This document shows positions 5,790 through 6,174 of a DNA stretch of 6,174 bases, in pieces. Made by a program: the position numbers and the translations under genes. Every line of letters starts with the position of its first letter. Position 1 is the stretch's first letter. Under the pieces are notes generated by a model. The model was not told the DNA's origin and did not search any database. It saw only the letters and a list, made by a program, of their open reading frames with translations. Source of the DNA: Pseudomonadota bacterium (GTDB taxonomy: Bacteria; Pseudomonadota; Alphaproteobacteria; Sphingomonadales; Sphingomonadaceae); NCBI GenBank assembly GCA_023424275.1, contig JAFAED010000076.1, positions 1 through 6,174 on the forward strand, given 5' to 3'.

Positions 5790-5942
5790 ATGTGCCGACG
5801 CCATGCCGTCTGCATGACTCTCGACCCAAGATGGAAACGCCGGGCCATCGCCATCGAATATTGGATTGCCTCCATTATCGTTGGCGGCGCTTTCGTTGTC
5901 GGCGCTTGGACGGCCCTGCGCTATTATCTCGCGCAGCCCTGA
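5790..5942 (+). CDS. Small single-pass membrane protein, unknown function
   Basis: 50 residues from ATG 5790, or 42 from ATG 5814 in the same frame, ending at TGA 5940-5942. From the second start it reads MTLDPRWKRRAIAIEYW, then a hydrophobic run IASIIVGGAFVVGAWTAL, then RYYLAQP. That is a basic cytoplasmic segment (WKRR), one 18-20 residue transmembrane helix with small-residue GG and GA motifs, and a short aromatic/basic tail, which fits a real small inner-membrane protein better than a chance ORF. The eight extra residues from 5790 (MCRRHAVC) look less natural, so 5814 may be the true start, but neither start has a strong ribosome-binding site. The 3' end overlaps the convergent neighbour by 19 bp. 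I do not recognise the family. Confidence 0.5.
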   Translation: MCRRHAVCMTLDPRWKRRAIAIEYWIASIIVGGAFVVGAWTALRYYLAQP

Positions 5943-6172
5943 GGCGCCTCGCACCGCTCGGACTCCGGGATCTCCGGCGCGCCTAGGCGGCCACGCCGGC
6001 TGCGGTCGAAGCGCTTGGGCGCCGGGGTAGCGACGAATTCCGCAAGGCGCGCCGGGTCGAAGGCTTGGTGCAGCCAATTGTTGAACGCATCGGCCGACGG
6101 CCCCCGAGGAATAGCCGCCGGCGCTCCTGCCATCCAGCGCTCGGCCGCGCCGCGGAGGTCGATCGCCCCATC
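5924..6172 (-). CDS. C-terminal part of an unrecognised protein, 5' truncated
   Basis: This frame is open to the right edge of the window and ends at TAA 5926-5924, giving 82 visible residues. It reads DGAIDLRGAAERWMAGAPA, then a segment with ADAFNNWLHQAFDPARLAEF (amphipathic helices, balanced composition), then a proline-, arginine- and glutamate-rich tail that looks disordered (RFDRSRRGRLGAPEIPES). An ATG at 6133 exists but has no ribosome-binding site, and the codons before it continue the same helical character, so I treat the gene as entering from the right. I cannot name the family. The last residues overlap the convergent small membrane ORF by 19 bp, so one of the two ends could be mis-called; the helical part makes this the more secure protein of the two. 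Confidence 0.5.
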   Translation of the reverse strand, partial: DGAIDLRGAAERWMAGAPAAIPRGPSADAFNNWLHQAFDPARLAEFVATPAPKRFDRSRRGRLGAPEIPESERCEAPQGCAR

Positions 6173-6174
6173 AC

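Noticed and set aside
1..6174. Canonical parS, repABC-type parS (GTTNNCNGCNGNNAAC), CRISPR, tRNA, rRNA, IS ends
   Set aside because: Read through both strands by eye; no match was found for any of these.

Overview
The window is GC-rich, with GTG and TTG starts, tightly overlapping genes and the alphaproteobacterial-style pair of a ParB-like and a RepB-C-like protein. A small secreted protein near the right end resembles a family I associate with Sphingomonadaceae and Erythrobacteraceae. My best guess is a sphingomonad (Sphingopyxis, Novosphingobium or Sphingobium type), from chromosome or plasmid. This is inferred from gene style, not from a marker gene.

Layout. (1) 1-1161 (+) is the 3' part of a GmrSD-like DUF262/DUF1524 protein with an HNH-type nuclease domain; its N-terminus lies left of the window. 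(2) 1162-1281 is a short convergent spacer with a weak stem-loop and one copy of a 14-bp direct repeat. (3) 4662-1282 (-) is a three-gene, translationally coupled operon: a large serine recombinase without a zinc ribbon, then a ParB-like protein with a canonical HTH (4-nt ATGA overlap), then a second ParB-fold protein with a RepB-type C-terminus (14-nt overlap). (4) 4663-4778 is a divergent control region with small inverted repeats. (5) 4779-5150 (+) is a small HTH protein divergent from the recombinase and the obvious candidate for its regulator. (6) 5158-5493 (-) is a small exported protein. (7) 5494-5789 has no convincing gene but is full of inverted repeats, including a terminator-like hairpin and a perfect 9-bp AT-rich inverted repeat. 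(8) 5790-5942 (+) is an unlisted small ORF that reads as a single-pass membrane protein. (9) 5924-6172 (-) is the C-terminus of an unrecognised protein that enters from the right.

The point of interest is the recombinase-ParB-RepB operon with its divergent HTH gene. It pairs a DNA strand-exchange enzyme with two ParB-fold DNA-binding proteins and has no ParA motor in view. I read it as the recombination and control module of an integrative element, possibly one whose ParB proteins organise the attachment-site complex, and it lies beside a restriction-type gene. That functional link is inference; element ends cannot be seen in this window. No rRNA, tRNA, CRISPR array or IS element was found.
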